This document shows, in pieces, positions 23,974 to 34,751 of a DNA stretch of 64,000 nucleotides. The stretch is taken from positions 806,001 through 870,000 of the forward strand of contig JAACJP010000008.1 in the NCBI GenBank assembly GCA_013368375.1, read 5' to 3'. Each line of letters begins with the position of its first letter. The first letter of the stretch is position 1. The notes beneath the pieces are model-generated. The model was not told the DNA's origin, did no database searches, and was given only the letters and a program-made list of their open reading frames with translations. Source of the DNA: Tricholomella constricta. Its lineage: Eukaryota; Basidiomycota; Agaricomycetes; Agaricales; Lyophyllaceae. A program made the position numbers and the translations under genes.

Positions 23974-25503
23974 TCAGTGGGAAATTTTATGATTCCCAGC
24001 CGTGTACTCCTTATGCCACCACTGCAGATAACAGTAAGAGTCAGTATGGAACCATGGAAAACACATCCGAAGACTGACCTCAACCATAAGCTTGACACCC
24101 TCCTCTACTCCAACCACTGGTTCGTATCCCAGAACACGGCGTGCCTTCTCGATGTTGTACCACCGGTTCACACAGCTATAGGAGACCTTGAATCTCGTGA
24201 AGGTCGGCTCCTTGCCCATCAACCAAGCTGCCCATTCCGATCCAGTGGCAGCCATCAACCCAATGGTCTTGGAAAGTTTGGTGAGCTTTCGAGGCTGCCT
24301 GTGGCCGGGGAAAAATGCATCAAGTTGGTGCCAGACAGTCCTAGGGAAGTCCCAAAAATAACACGGCTCGCCGTTGGTGATGAAGAACGCCTGGCCGGCA
24401 ACCTGAAGCGGAGAAATTTCGGGGATGTGCAATTTTGATCGTTTGAGCGCGTGGTCGGATAAATGATCATAACGGGTGCGAATGACAGGACGCTCTGATG
24501 TCGGGGTGGGATCATTGAACGATGCTAAAAGCTTTTCAGCATCGGGAGGAGGGGTGACATATGGCCCTAGGGGACGTGCTTTACACGTCGGAACACGGTT
24601 TTTACCAGTAGTGACAGTTATGGGAGGAAGTGGGTAGTTAATGAGGTCCTGCTCTGCTGGAGAAAGCGAAACGGCATCGACAGAGAAAGGAAGCTTCTCC
24701 AGTGTATTGAGCGGAGATGAAGGTGGGAGCGTTTCCAATTTATCTGCAGCGATAATGTGGGCACGAGCAACATTTCCGACGTAGGTCCAATCGAAGAGAT
24801 TCGTGTTGTCGCCAATTTGGAAATGGGTCTGGTTGCGCTCATACACAGCGTACAGGCCAGCCATTACTTGTCGATCTCCGGGCCTGGAAATTGATGATAA
24901 GCGAATACGGGGCATGCTACAATAGAGGGACGCACCCGAAGATGCCAGCTGGTCGGAGTGCGACAGTCAACAAACCGCCTTTGCCATTGGCCTCCAAAAC
25001 GAGAGCCTCAGCTTTAGCTTTCGAGTCGTTGTACGAATCGAGAGGTACTTCTGGTGGAGGCAGACGTTCATCAATGTCAACGAGGTCGCCCCCGTTGAAC
25101 ACAACGCCCGCAGAGCTGGTGTAAACAAGTTTGCGAACTCCGGTTGCAACGGCCGCTGCAATGATCGCTTTGGTTCCGTCGACATTTACTTTAAAGTACA
25201 ATGCAGGATTGTTCAGAGTTGCTGGGGGCGATGCAGTGTGTATGATGCAAGTGGTACCACTCTGTAGATGCATCGTCAGCAACGCTTAAGCTGAAGAAGT
25301 GGGTTAAGACGAACTTTGCGGAGGGCGTCAGCAACCTGTTCCTCGTTGGTTATGTCGGCAGAATAGAAAGGAACGTCGTGATACCGCTGGACGATATCCA
25401 GAGCTGCCACGGTGTCGCCACGGTCCAGAAGTTGTTGGACGATGTGTCTGCCAACAAACCCACTTCCTCCAATTACGAGATAGATATCTTTTGCCGGTGC
25501 CAT
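23974..25503 (-). CDS. ERG26: Sterol-4-alpha-carboxylate 3-dehydrogenase (Erg26-like SDR)
   Basis: Erg26 oxidises and decarboxylates C4-carboxysterol intermediates in ergosterol synthesis at the ER. The N-terminus MAPAKDIYLVIGGSGFVGRH carries the NAD(P)-binding GxxGxxG. CIIHTASPP and NVDGTKAIIAAAV follow. The catalytic S...YxxxK is KLVYTSSAGVVFNG with DSYNDSKAKAEALVL. The substrate half shows LRPAGIFGPGDRQ, FDWTYVGNVARAHI and ITNGEPCYFWDF, all typical for Erg26. A Pro-rich insert of about 90 residues (PPITVTTGKNRVPTCKAR onward) interrupts the C-terminal half and is longer than in yeast Erg26. The last exon encodes WWHKEYTAGNHKISH after an intron with a GTCAGT donor. Divergent from the borealin-type gene, 215 bp between starts with one CACGTG at 25641. 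Confidence 0.87.
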
Positions 25504-25718
25504 TGGACAATCAGATTGTACTTTTCGGAGAATTTGGTGGCAAAGACAGAATCTGCGGGTGAGAAACTGGAAGCGCAAAGGATGCTAAGTTGCAGCTGTC
25601 GGACGACTTATTTTTCCAAATTCGCGCAAGCGACGCGTCGCACGTGACTTCCATTTTCAGCACGCGTCTGTCGGTGTGCCTTGTTTCCAACAACCACCAC
25701 ACCTTGCTCAACATTCCA

Positions 25719-27230
25719 ATGAATTTCCCCAAAGCAAATAGAAAATATACATCTGAAGAGAAACAGCAACTGCTGGCAAACCTTGATATTGAAGGTACGA
25801 CAATTCCCGATTGATAAACTGATGTTTTGTCTCATCGGATTTCATGTAGTCGCACATCGCATCCGGCAATTCGAATCATGGCTCAACGATCGACTCGAAA
25901 ACTTCAACATGCACCAGGAGGGGCATGTTTCGCGGATACCGAAGCAAGTACGGAATATGACGATGCGTGAGTTCGGCGAGAAGTACGACGGCAACGTACA
26001 AGCGGCGCTCAGAGGTTTTCAGAAGGAGAAATTTGTGGCAGCTGGTGGTGAGGGGTCCCTCGGAGAGCTTGATAAAGATGCCAGAAAGAGGAAATGGGTC
26101 GCGAGTCAGGAAGGAACTGCTGAAACGAAGGATACCGAAACCAAAGCTCCCAAGAACGGTCAGAATCATCAACTCAATCATTTTAACTCATATCTTTATC
26201 ATAAGCCATAGCCCGTCTGACCAACTTGGCCACCCCTAAAAAAGCAGGATCTTCCACTGGGCCTGGGACCGCGCAACGCGCACGTCTTCTGGCAAATGGA
26301 AACAAAACCCCCGGTACCGTAAGTAGCCAGCGTGCACGAGGAATATTCATCTGACTGAGTATCTGACAGTCGCGTACAATGGGACGCGTTCCTCCATCCC
26401 CCAGCACTCAGAAACCACGGCCACCCTTCGGAAGCAACATTGGGTCTTCGGCTTACCAGTCACGCCAACCGTTTCGACCTACATCTCCCGCGAAAGCAGC
26501 AACAAGCCGGACGCGTGTGCCATCGAGCTCGACCTTCAACCTCGAACTACCTCCAAAGACACCAAGATATCCTAGCGGTGGACCACCTTCGACTGCACTG
26601 CGGTTACCACGACGAGACGAGAGCATGCTTAGTGTGAACGGATCACCCCTTGCAAACCCCTATGAATTCGGTATGGGTTGGCTAAAGGGAATGGAAATGG
26701 CGGACCCTGATACCGATAACGAGGACGAACAATATTCTGCCAACACGAACGGCACAAAACCTCGAACCTTGAAACAGAGCAGTATTATGATTCGACGCGA
26801 TCCATCTGTCGCATTTCCTCAACACCTCGACGGGACCCTTCATTCTCGAACAAACTCACAGGCTAGCATGTACACGGCCGCCTCCCAACCCTCATCATCC
26901 GCACACTCGCGAGAAAATTCCTTACAACTGCATCCGCAGTCGCAACCAATCCAGCAGTCACAGCTGATGTACCCAACTCAGCTCCCGACATCTCATTCTC
27001 AGCCTAATCCAACCACAACTCCTCGGCCCATCCGTACGCACACACGATCATTTTCCGCGTTAGTTGCGATCCCTACCAAAGACGGGCATCTCCTGGAATT
27101 CGATCCGCTTCAAACATCGCCCGGGGCATTAGATGCACTAGAGGGTATCACAGACAGTGCGAAAAAGCAAGCACGAGTTGAGATGTCACGGTTGGTGCAG
27201 GCCGCTGTGGACAAGTGGAAGATAGGTTAG
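25719..27230 (+). CDS. Borealin/Nbl1-type chromosomal passenger complex protein
   Basis: Residues about 10 to 90 match the Nbl1/Borealin N-terminal helix: YTSEEKQQLLANLDIEVAHR, IRQFESWLNDRLENFNMHQE, SRIPKQVRNMTMREFGEKY. This helix joins survivin and INCENP in the chromosomal passenger complex that positions Aurora kinase. The rest is basic and disordered with many Ser/Pro motifs (TPKKAGSSTGPGTA, RVPPSPSTQKP, LPPKTPRYPSGG), fitting Cdk or Aurora targets. A C-terminal folded-looking segment (SFSALVAIPTKDGHLLEFDP ... VEMSRLVQAAVDKWKIG) may be the borealin dimerisation region. Yeast Nbl1 has only the N-terminal helix; this protein at about 400 residues is closer to the animal layout. Start at 25719; introns after codon 26 and around 26158-26210 and 26318-26370. 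Confidence 0.8.
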
Positions 27231-27555
27231 AGTCTAGACGGCCAGTGGCATCGTTAATTTCTCATTTCCTCATTGCTATCTCAATCGTTGATCCTGCTTC
27301 ATTGCATACCATTGGACACTTGCGCGGTACATACGTTTCAATAATCATCAGAATTCTACTCGACACTTTCCGAGTCGAGAAAAAAACAAGTGCTTTAAGA
27401 TCAACTCAAATGGCTAGGATTTCTATGTGTGCCGCACGACATTGTTGGCCATTTCGGTCGCGTACTTTCACTAACAATGGAGTGTTCCGCGAGGTTGTGT
27501 TCGTGCGAAGTCTAGAGAGCGATTAAAATTATCGCATTTCAGCTAGTTAAATTAG
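27231..27555. other. Convergent 3' flank
   Basis: Between the borealin-type and POP1 stop codons. No domain or repeat seen. Confidence 0.4.
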
Positions 27556-30500
27556 TCACCTTTGGCTCTGTTCTTGCAATTCCATGAACTTGATAAGAGG
27601 GATGGCACCAATAGCAAAGCCTTGGCCTTGCGACAAAGCGAAGTGCCCAGTGGTGACATAGCCAATGATGGAGGATGCCGGAGGAACGATTTCTGACTGC
27701 TAAATCCTCATCAGCGATGGATTATAAAAAATGCTCACAAAAAAAAAACCTCAATTTCCTCAGGCGTTTCCACATTATGAGCGGTCTTGACATCCCTGGG
27801 GCGTAAGAGCCTTCCCCACCTCTTTGCCTCCTCGTCGTTGACAGAATAGATGATGGCGAGATCCTCTGGTGCACCCCGCTTGCACATCTTGATCCGGACG
27901 GACACCAGAGCCCCCTTCATTAGGTCGTCAGCCTTGACCGTTGACTCCAAAGGTTCATGTCCTCGCTTTGCACGCAGTCGGTTGACCTCTTGTAAAAGCC
28001 CAGCTCCATGATTGAAGAGTTTCGACATGTTGTCGATGACTTGAGGGACTTCGGTTCCGCGCAGCAACCACATCCCAGGCCCGGTCTCAACCTCCATCTC
28101 GGGCAAAGGCTGTTCTCTCTGTGTGGTGACCAAACCCTTCCCGTCCTCGTCCTCGTCCTCTTCGTCAAAGACGCGTCTGGGCCTTGGGAGACCAAGTACG
28201 CCCTCCCAGTCGGCTCGCCAGGGACTGCTCGTCCCCAGCTTTTCGAAATTCGGACGCTTCGCCGGAGGCTTCCTCTCCCATCTCGCTTTCTCTTCCTGCT
28301 CTCGCGTCGAGGCATATGTCTCGTATCCCGTCGAAGTTGGAAGATCCCGGGGGAAGTACGGCACTCCTGCCTCAAAGGCCTGTGTTTGCCGTTCACGCTG
28401 TCCAGCGATCCGCGTGCCCGTGAATATGAGGGAGCTGAAGAATGCCATGGACCAGCCGGCAGGGACGATCAGAGTCCAGCCGTCGATCCCTTGAGTGTCG
28501 GAATCTGGGTTTGAGAGAGAACGCTGGATGAGGAGGACAGGAACACGATCATCCAGCCGCTCCGCCTTGAGTTGTGTCCCAGGGATTAAGAGCTGCCATG
28601 TATTATCAGCAGCGACGCCTATCCGTTGCGGAGACTGTTACCTTGGATCGACGCTCATCCAACTCCTTCTTCTTGTACCGGGGATTGGCCAAACGTGCCC
28701 TGACAGCCTCGTCCCAAATTTCGCTCTGGGCCAAGTGGGTTGAAGGGAGGATCGAGGTCGTTCGAATATGATCCGACGACGGGTCCTTAGCTTTGGCGTT
28801 CTTCGGTGGAAATCTGCGACATCCATAAATATCCAAGCATGGTATATAAAGATAAAGGACCTTACTTGAGGCGTGGATCTATTACTTTGAATCCAACAAT
28901 GATTCCGTGGCTTATCTCTCCAGACGTTTGTAGATTCGCCAGGCAAGACCAGAACTAAAGGATTATTTGTCTCCAGGAGGTCAAAACAGTAAGCGAGAAA
29001 CTACACACTGTTTTGAACTCTGCGCGTTGATCATGAGGAACAGGGCTTAGAGTACCTCTCAACACTTGATTCGATTTGGGACCCATGATCTCAAATGCAT
29101 TGACTTGACCTCTCAGGTCCGCAATTTCAACCTCGAAATCCTTTCCTTCGTTGTCGCGTTTGGCAGCGTCGAGTGTTAGCGATGCTGACATCTGCAGAGA
29201 GGATAAGACGTCCTTATAGGCAGAAGGATGTACTCGAAGCCAAACAACTCTGCTTGTTTCGGAATTGGATGGACTCTGGGGGTGTTCTTGCTCCTTTTCC
29301 TTCCCTTTTCCTTTAACCTTCCGTTTTCGCTTTGAAGTGGATGAATCGGTCGCATTGCCCTCCTTCTGTGCATCACTGCGATTCGGAGTTTCAACTACCG
29401 GGGCAGAATCGGAGGGCAGCGGTTTCCAGATTACAGTAAGAGGCGAAATCAAGTCAAATGGATAGGACCCAGGCTTATAGATATGGGTTTCCAGGGCACG
29501 TAAGCCGGTGGAATACCTGGAGCATAATGAGCCTAGGGGAAAAAACCATCTTTCGTATTTTTCATACCTCTTCGATCCGGGGCCTGGGCCATTGGGGTCG
29601 CAGCAGGCGTCCAAGATTTTCTTCAGGATGATTTCTGGTCCTTTTAACTCAAGAAGGGAATAATACGATGCGTCGTGGAGGATCGATCCATGTACCGAGG
29701 CTCTATGCGATGGCCGATACGCCTTCTCAGTAGGGTGGACTGCCTAAGAAGTTGTCAGCCATCTTGACTGTGCCGTAGGTGCAGGACGAACAAGCCTATA
29801 TCCCCACATGTTCTCCATCTTCATTCGTTTTGCATGCCATATGTGTGTTTCAAGCCAAAGCTTATCCCCTAAGGAGTAGTTTCTCAGATGAATGAAGCCC
29901 CAGAAGGTGGGGAAGACGAACTCTGCCGCCTTGCAAATAGTTCGGTTCGCTTGATACGCTTGTCCTTCCCCAGTTTTGGGATCGAACGACCCAAGGCCTT
30001 CTTGCGAACGGGGTCCATCTGGAATAGTCGATCATGGAATCACCGATCGAAGATAATTGCAAGGAATAAGTACCTCTGCGCGAGCTTTTTCGCGGAGTCG
30101 AAGGGGAACGCGGCGTACGTCATGACTAGCTGCTCTGCGACGCAGGTGGCGAGGAAGCGCCTGCCATGCCCTAGATGTTGAGCTCGCGCTGGAAAGTGCC
30201 GGTCATTATTGACATTGTCCACAAGAATTAACATACTTGCCTCGCAGTTTTCATGGCATTTTGCATGGCATTGATTTCAAAGGCTCGCGCCTATCGTTGA
30301 AAGTCAAATCAGACCGGACATCGCGTCCAAGCGTTATGGATGGTACCTCTGAGAATTTTTCAACATCAATCGTGCTTGGAAGACCGTTCATATCTATGGT
30401 TGGACAAAATTTAACCTTGAACACGTCGAAGCACAGTCAACGAAGTCTCACTATTCACGGCTGGCCTGGACGATGGACCAGCCACAGCATTCACTGAAAA

Positions 30501-30617
30501 AGACACGGCTTTCACAGACTGTACGGCGATCGTTCGAGCAACGGCCATCTTTTGCTTTTTCTTTTCACGTCCCGTCAACTCGTCTCCATTAAAACCATCC
30601 TTGCGTTTAGGAGCCAT
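27556..30617 (-). CDS. POP1: RNase P / RNase MRP subunit Pop1
   Basis: Pop1 is the largest protein subunit of nuclear RNases P and MRP, which process pre-tRNA 5' ends and pre-rRNA. The N-terminus is basic (MAPKRKDGFNGDEL). The diagnostic block is FQALPRHLRRRAASHDVRRV near 30150, followed by WLETHIWHAKRMKMENMWGY, RASVHGSILHDASYYSLLEL and the POPLD region DGWTLIVPAGWSMAFFSSLI. A charged insert rich in Lys/Arg (KRKRKVKGKGKEKEQEH) lies near 29330. The C-terminus contains IIGYVTTGHFALSQGQGFAI and ends MELQEQSQR. About ten introns. The start is 153 bp from the divergent gene at 30771, with a CACGTG at 30685-30690. Confidence 0.93.
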
Positions 30618-30770
30618 GGAGGAAAGGTGTTCGCCGTTGAGAACGTTACGGTGGAATCGGAGTCGCCGTCGCGAAACGTCCAGTCACGTGTCATTCAGTG
30701 ACGCCCGGAAAGAGCCTGGCCTCGAGACTCGGAACTTGTTCAACTTCTCCAAATCTCAGCCGCATCGGCG

Positions 30771-31500
30771 ATGGCATCGTTGCGCTGCCTGACTACTGCT
30801 CGCGCTCTTCCACGCTACTCTCAGGCTCGTCTTTTCTCCAATGGCCAAATTTTGAGGAACGAAGCCACCACGAATCTCGGAACAGTCCAAGTGCAAAAGA
30901 AACCCGTTGGTGGATTCCGTGGAGGGTGATTCATCCTGTTTCCGCATGTTGACGCGTTCCTGACTTTTTACATTCATAGAATTGTCGGATTCCTGTTCGG
31001 GTTTTCACTCGCATCTTCATATGCTGCATACCACCTGCTAGAAGAGTATCAGCAAGCCTCAGCAGCACTCCAAGCCAGCGTTGAAACGCTGCAGCTCAGT
31101 ACTGAGAAGGTCATGACCTCCTCATCTCCCAGCCGTTGGTCTTGTTCTCATACCATGTGGTATACAGATATCTGCACACGTACGGCGTATAGAGGCCGTC
31201 GAAAAGGATCTCAAGGCCCTGAGCCAAGCTTCCGCTTCAAAGGAGGACATTTCTAGAGTCCGCGCAGAGACTAAGAAGCTACTTGATGGATTACACGTTG
31301 GTTAGTACATCAGGACTCAACTCTCACCATATCAACTGACTTGTCATTTCACATAGAATTTTTAGACTTACGATCACACGTCTGGGGCATACGTGGGTTC
31401 AATACATTATCCTGAGTTGGTCTCAAGTTGATCCTTTCGTGGTTTAGAACAAGATCTCCAAGCTCTGTCGAAGAAAAATTCGACCACCGTTCGAATCTAG
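30771..31500 (+). CDS. Small predicted mitochondrial membrane coiled-coil protein
   Basis: The ATG at 30771 opens an Arg-rich presequence (MASLRCLTTARALPRYSQAR). Residues about 52 to 70 form one hydrophobic segment (IVGFLFGFSLASSYAAYHLL). The rest is helical with heptads (EEYQQASAALQASVETLQLS, RRIEAVEKDLKALSQASASK). The layout fits an inner-membrane protein with a soluble coiled coil. The exon chain closes without stops: donors at 30928 and about 31110, then G|GTTAGT near 31299, ACATAG, and a last exon ending TTVRI before TAG at 31498. It is about 165 residues. No named family was recognised. It shares a short divergent promoter with POP1. Confidence 0.72.
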
Positions 31501-32695
31501 GGATTTCGCCGCCGACATCCCCTAGGTCGTTTCCTCGTCATGGGGCCAATTAAACACGGATGGCTGTCATTCTGTACACAATTTGTTGGCTGCATGTCCC
31601 GTCCTCTGCTTGTCGCTGGCAGCCAAATAGTAACCAAGCCAACTGGGACCGGAGACCCATTCTTGCCATTTCTTTATATACTTTCACGCACCAATCTAAC
31701 GGACGGTAGGAAGATCGGGGCATGTACAATTTTCTCTAGTGACGAGATAACAGGCCTATTTTTGGAGTCCTCTTGCATAACCAATAGTGGATTTCTTCGA
31801 CTGGATTACGCCCTGAACACTGGAGCCTGGAGGCTGGTACTCAAATTTCTCTCACCCTCATTCGACTCATCCCTCGAGATTCGAATCATCTCGCGTGTCA
31901 CCGTGTACAATCGTCGTTTCCCTCTTGGAGCTGTATTAAAGCTCACCTCAACACAGCTTGTCCTCGATCTCGACCTCTCCGGAGCTTTCTTCCCGTTTCC
32001 AAAGTGATCGATCATGGATCATTATCGGTGCCTATTGAACGCAAGGAAGGGCCTTTCTTGGGCACAACAAAGTAAAATGTGAGGGCTGCTAAATGTGGAC
32101 AAGGGCAGTTAAAAGCACACATTGGCACAGCTGCATCTGAGCCAATGCTTCCAAGGCGATATGGAGTAACGCAGGGTTTGGAGAAATACGCGATGCAACT
32201 TCAGGGGCGTGAGGTCATGTGTGCGTAGAGGCCGCGCTGAACACGTCGTGCCATTTTCTCCATCCACATCTCGGTAGTTGCTTGCGGACGTTTTACTTAC
32301 CAAGAGAACGGAGGTCGACGAGAACATTAAAGGCAAGCAGTCGGTAACCATAGGACCCTCCATCGGAAGGCACCGAGATACCATATGCTGCCCGCCGTGC
32401 GCGTTAATTGTACGGCCGTCGGCTACACGGCGCCCAGATTACTCGACTACAAAAGCCAGGATTATTCTCTCGCCATGACATCGCACTTCCCCTCTTTTTC
32501 TCTGCTCATTCCTTTCCCAAGACAGGTTCTTGTTGAATCTCTTATTGCAAGTTCACCAGTACGTTTTTGCAAGCGATGTATCTTGATGTCCCTCATCATT
32601 CGTTTGTCAAAGGTCGCGGGCATTGTCTGTTCAGTCCATCAACACTCACTTTCTTTTCACTTGTATACACCAACCTTCCGTCCGAGAATTCTACA
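31501..32695. other. Intergenic region with one 155-codon orphan frame
   Basis: The only notable content is an uninterrupted plus-strand frame at 31540-32007. Its product has no recognisable domain, no signal peptide and odd composition, so it is probably chance. The last 100 bp before 32696 are likely the promoter and 5' UTR of the secreted-protein gene. Confidence 0.35.
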
Positions 32696-34102
32696 ATGTC
32701 CTTCAAGACCGCTGTGCTGGGCCTTATTTGTATGTCTTCTGCCTTGGCACTCCCAGTGAGGCGCGAAGTGCCTCAAGGTGAATAATATTTCCTCGATCAA
32801 TGTTATCTGGCTAATGAGGTATGATAGAACACTCCCATGAACAATTCCTCACCTCTGTTCGCCAAAGCCTCAACCTCAACAACCCGGACAACATCGCCGA
32901 CCCGGTTTTCGGTCTTCTTGGAAATGCTGCTGCTGCCCAAGGTGCCGGTAAGATTGCTGTGAGTGAATATGACATCCTCCCCCATCACAGCATTATTGAC
33001 GTTATTTGCAAGGATCCTACATGTCTCCAACAAGCGACCGCCGATCAAGCCTTCACCAATGCTAAAGTTGCTGGCAATGTCCAGGGTCAAGTCGATGCCT
33101 TGATCTACAGAGCTCTGGAACGCAACTCTGGACAGGTTGGCCTCGTCACCGCCAAGTGCACGAGCATCACGGCTGTGAATACCGAGATTGCAGCCATCGA
33201 GCAGCACCAGGTACGCCGCAATTAGATTACCATGCAAGGGCGCTTTTGCTGAGACGTTCCCATTTAGGATCCCGCCTCAACGAATGCTGCTGCTGTAAAC
33301 AAGGCGATTACCCTTGAGCTTGCTCGGCAAATCAAGAAAGTTGGAGGCGATCCTCAAGATGCCCTCAAGTCTGGAACATTCGCTCCCGGTGACTTGAACG
33401 ACGCCACAGCCAAGGGCAACACCTGCAACACACTCGACGACCCTATTGGTTGCATCTTCACTCAGAACCTCTTGGTACCTGATGCTACTGCTGCTGAGAT
33501 AGACGCTGCTGTGGCTGATGTTGCTGGTGGTAACGGTAATAATGCAGGTGGTAATGCAGGGAATGGCGGTAACGATGCGACTTGCCCCGCACGTATGTCG
33601 ATTCTGTTCCCCTTTAGTCCATCACACACTAACGCTCGTCAATAGCGGTCACCGTTACAGTTACTGTCGGTGCTGCTCCTACGGGCCAAGCTCCCTCGGC
33701 TACGGCTGTCCCTCCGTGAGTTACCCGTCCTTATCATGATATCATTGACTAATCGACGAGATTCTCAGTGCCGCCACCGTCACTGCTACCCCAGCGCCTG
33801 CTGCTGGGAACCTCCAAAAGTTCACCGGTGCTCGTGAGTTTCTTTCTTTCCCGTATTGGAGCACTGCTGAGTAAGCTGTAGTTGGCGGTCAAGCTGCCCC
33901 CACTGTCACTGCCGGTGGACGTGGCTTTAACGTCGAAGGCTCTGATTCTTTCCTGAATGTGGGCGCTGCTCTCGGACGCTCTTGCGACATCCAGCACAAT
34001 AAGTGTGCAAATGTCGCCAACTCGGCGGCTGGCAGGTCGTCGGGTCTTACCGTTGGCCAGTGTGACCAGCAGACCAACCAATGTCGCTCGGCCAACGCTT
34101 AA
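32696..34102 (+). CDS. Secreted Cys-rich protein, basidiomycete type
   Basis: A signal peptide is clear: MSFKTAVLGLICMSSALALP, followed by a VRR basic pair suitable for Kex2 cleavage. A helical N-terminal domain includes EQFLTSVRQSLNLNN and DPVFGLLGNAAAAQGAGKIA. It has several paired Cys (CKDPTC, CNTLDDPIGC). A low-complexity Gly/Asn linker (GGNGNNAGGNAGNGGN) and Thr/Val/Ala-rich stretches, probably O-glycosylated, follow. The C-terminal 60 residues form a compact Cys module with GRSCDIQHNKCANVANS and VGQCDQQTNQCRSANA. I recall this C-terminal pattern from uncharacterised secreted basidiomycete proteins; the function is unknown. About six introns. Confidence 0.78.
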
Positions 34103-34751
34103 GTGATCGACTTAGTAGCGCACGATTTCTGGGACTTTTGACATGGAATTCTCATTTCATCATGACGGCTGGAACCATTTTTTGTTGGTTGTATCGATAG
34201 ATCATGTGGACAATGGAACAGGCGAGCTTCTTCATGTATATTTAGTCAATATAAGGCGAACCGGAAGAAGTAAGCACCGCAAGCCCTTGTTCTGATTAAC
34301 GCACTTGGCACGTTCGCTCAAAATCCATCGACGAAGTTCCTCGAACGTTGCTCAGAAAAGCTGCTGATTTGCAAGGTGCCACGGCCGCCATAGGACGTGT
34401 ACTTGCGAGGTCCGTACACTCGCAGCTGCTTTGATTGGCACGCTATCTGCCAAACCTGCCCAATCTTGACTTCAGTGGGGCTGCATCACATGTGGTAGCC
34501 TACCACACGCTTGACAACTTGTCGGCACATCCTCACGTCCTCACACGATCAAGCATAAGGTTTGACGATACCCAACCAACCCGGCTCCCAGAATGGAATT
34601 CTGGACGACAGTTGCATGTGGTTCCTCTGGGACTGTGCGTCGCTGTGCCTCTATTCTTGACACAGTCATTGTATTTAATGTCAGTCTGTGATATCAGTAT
34701 GCGAGCAGCTCCCCCTTCCCTTCGGCCCTCCAAACCGGGTTTGAATACGCA
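34103..34751. other. Intergenic region
   Basis: Separates two same-strand secreted-protein genes. Short open frames only, no recognisable feature. Confidence 0.4.

Noticed and set aside
31540..32007. 155-codon orphan frame
   Set aside because: No domain, no start context or neighbours supporting it; described as intergenic.
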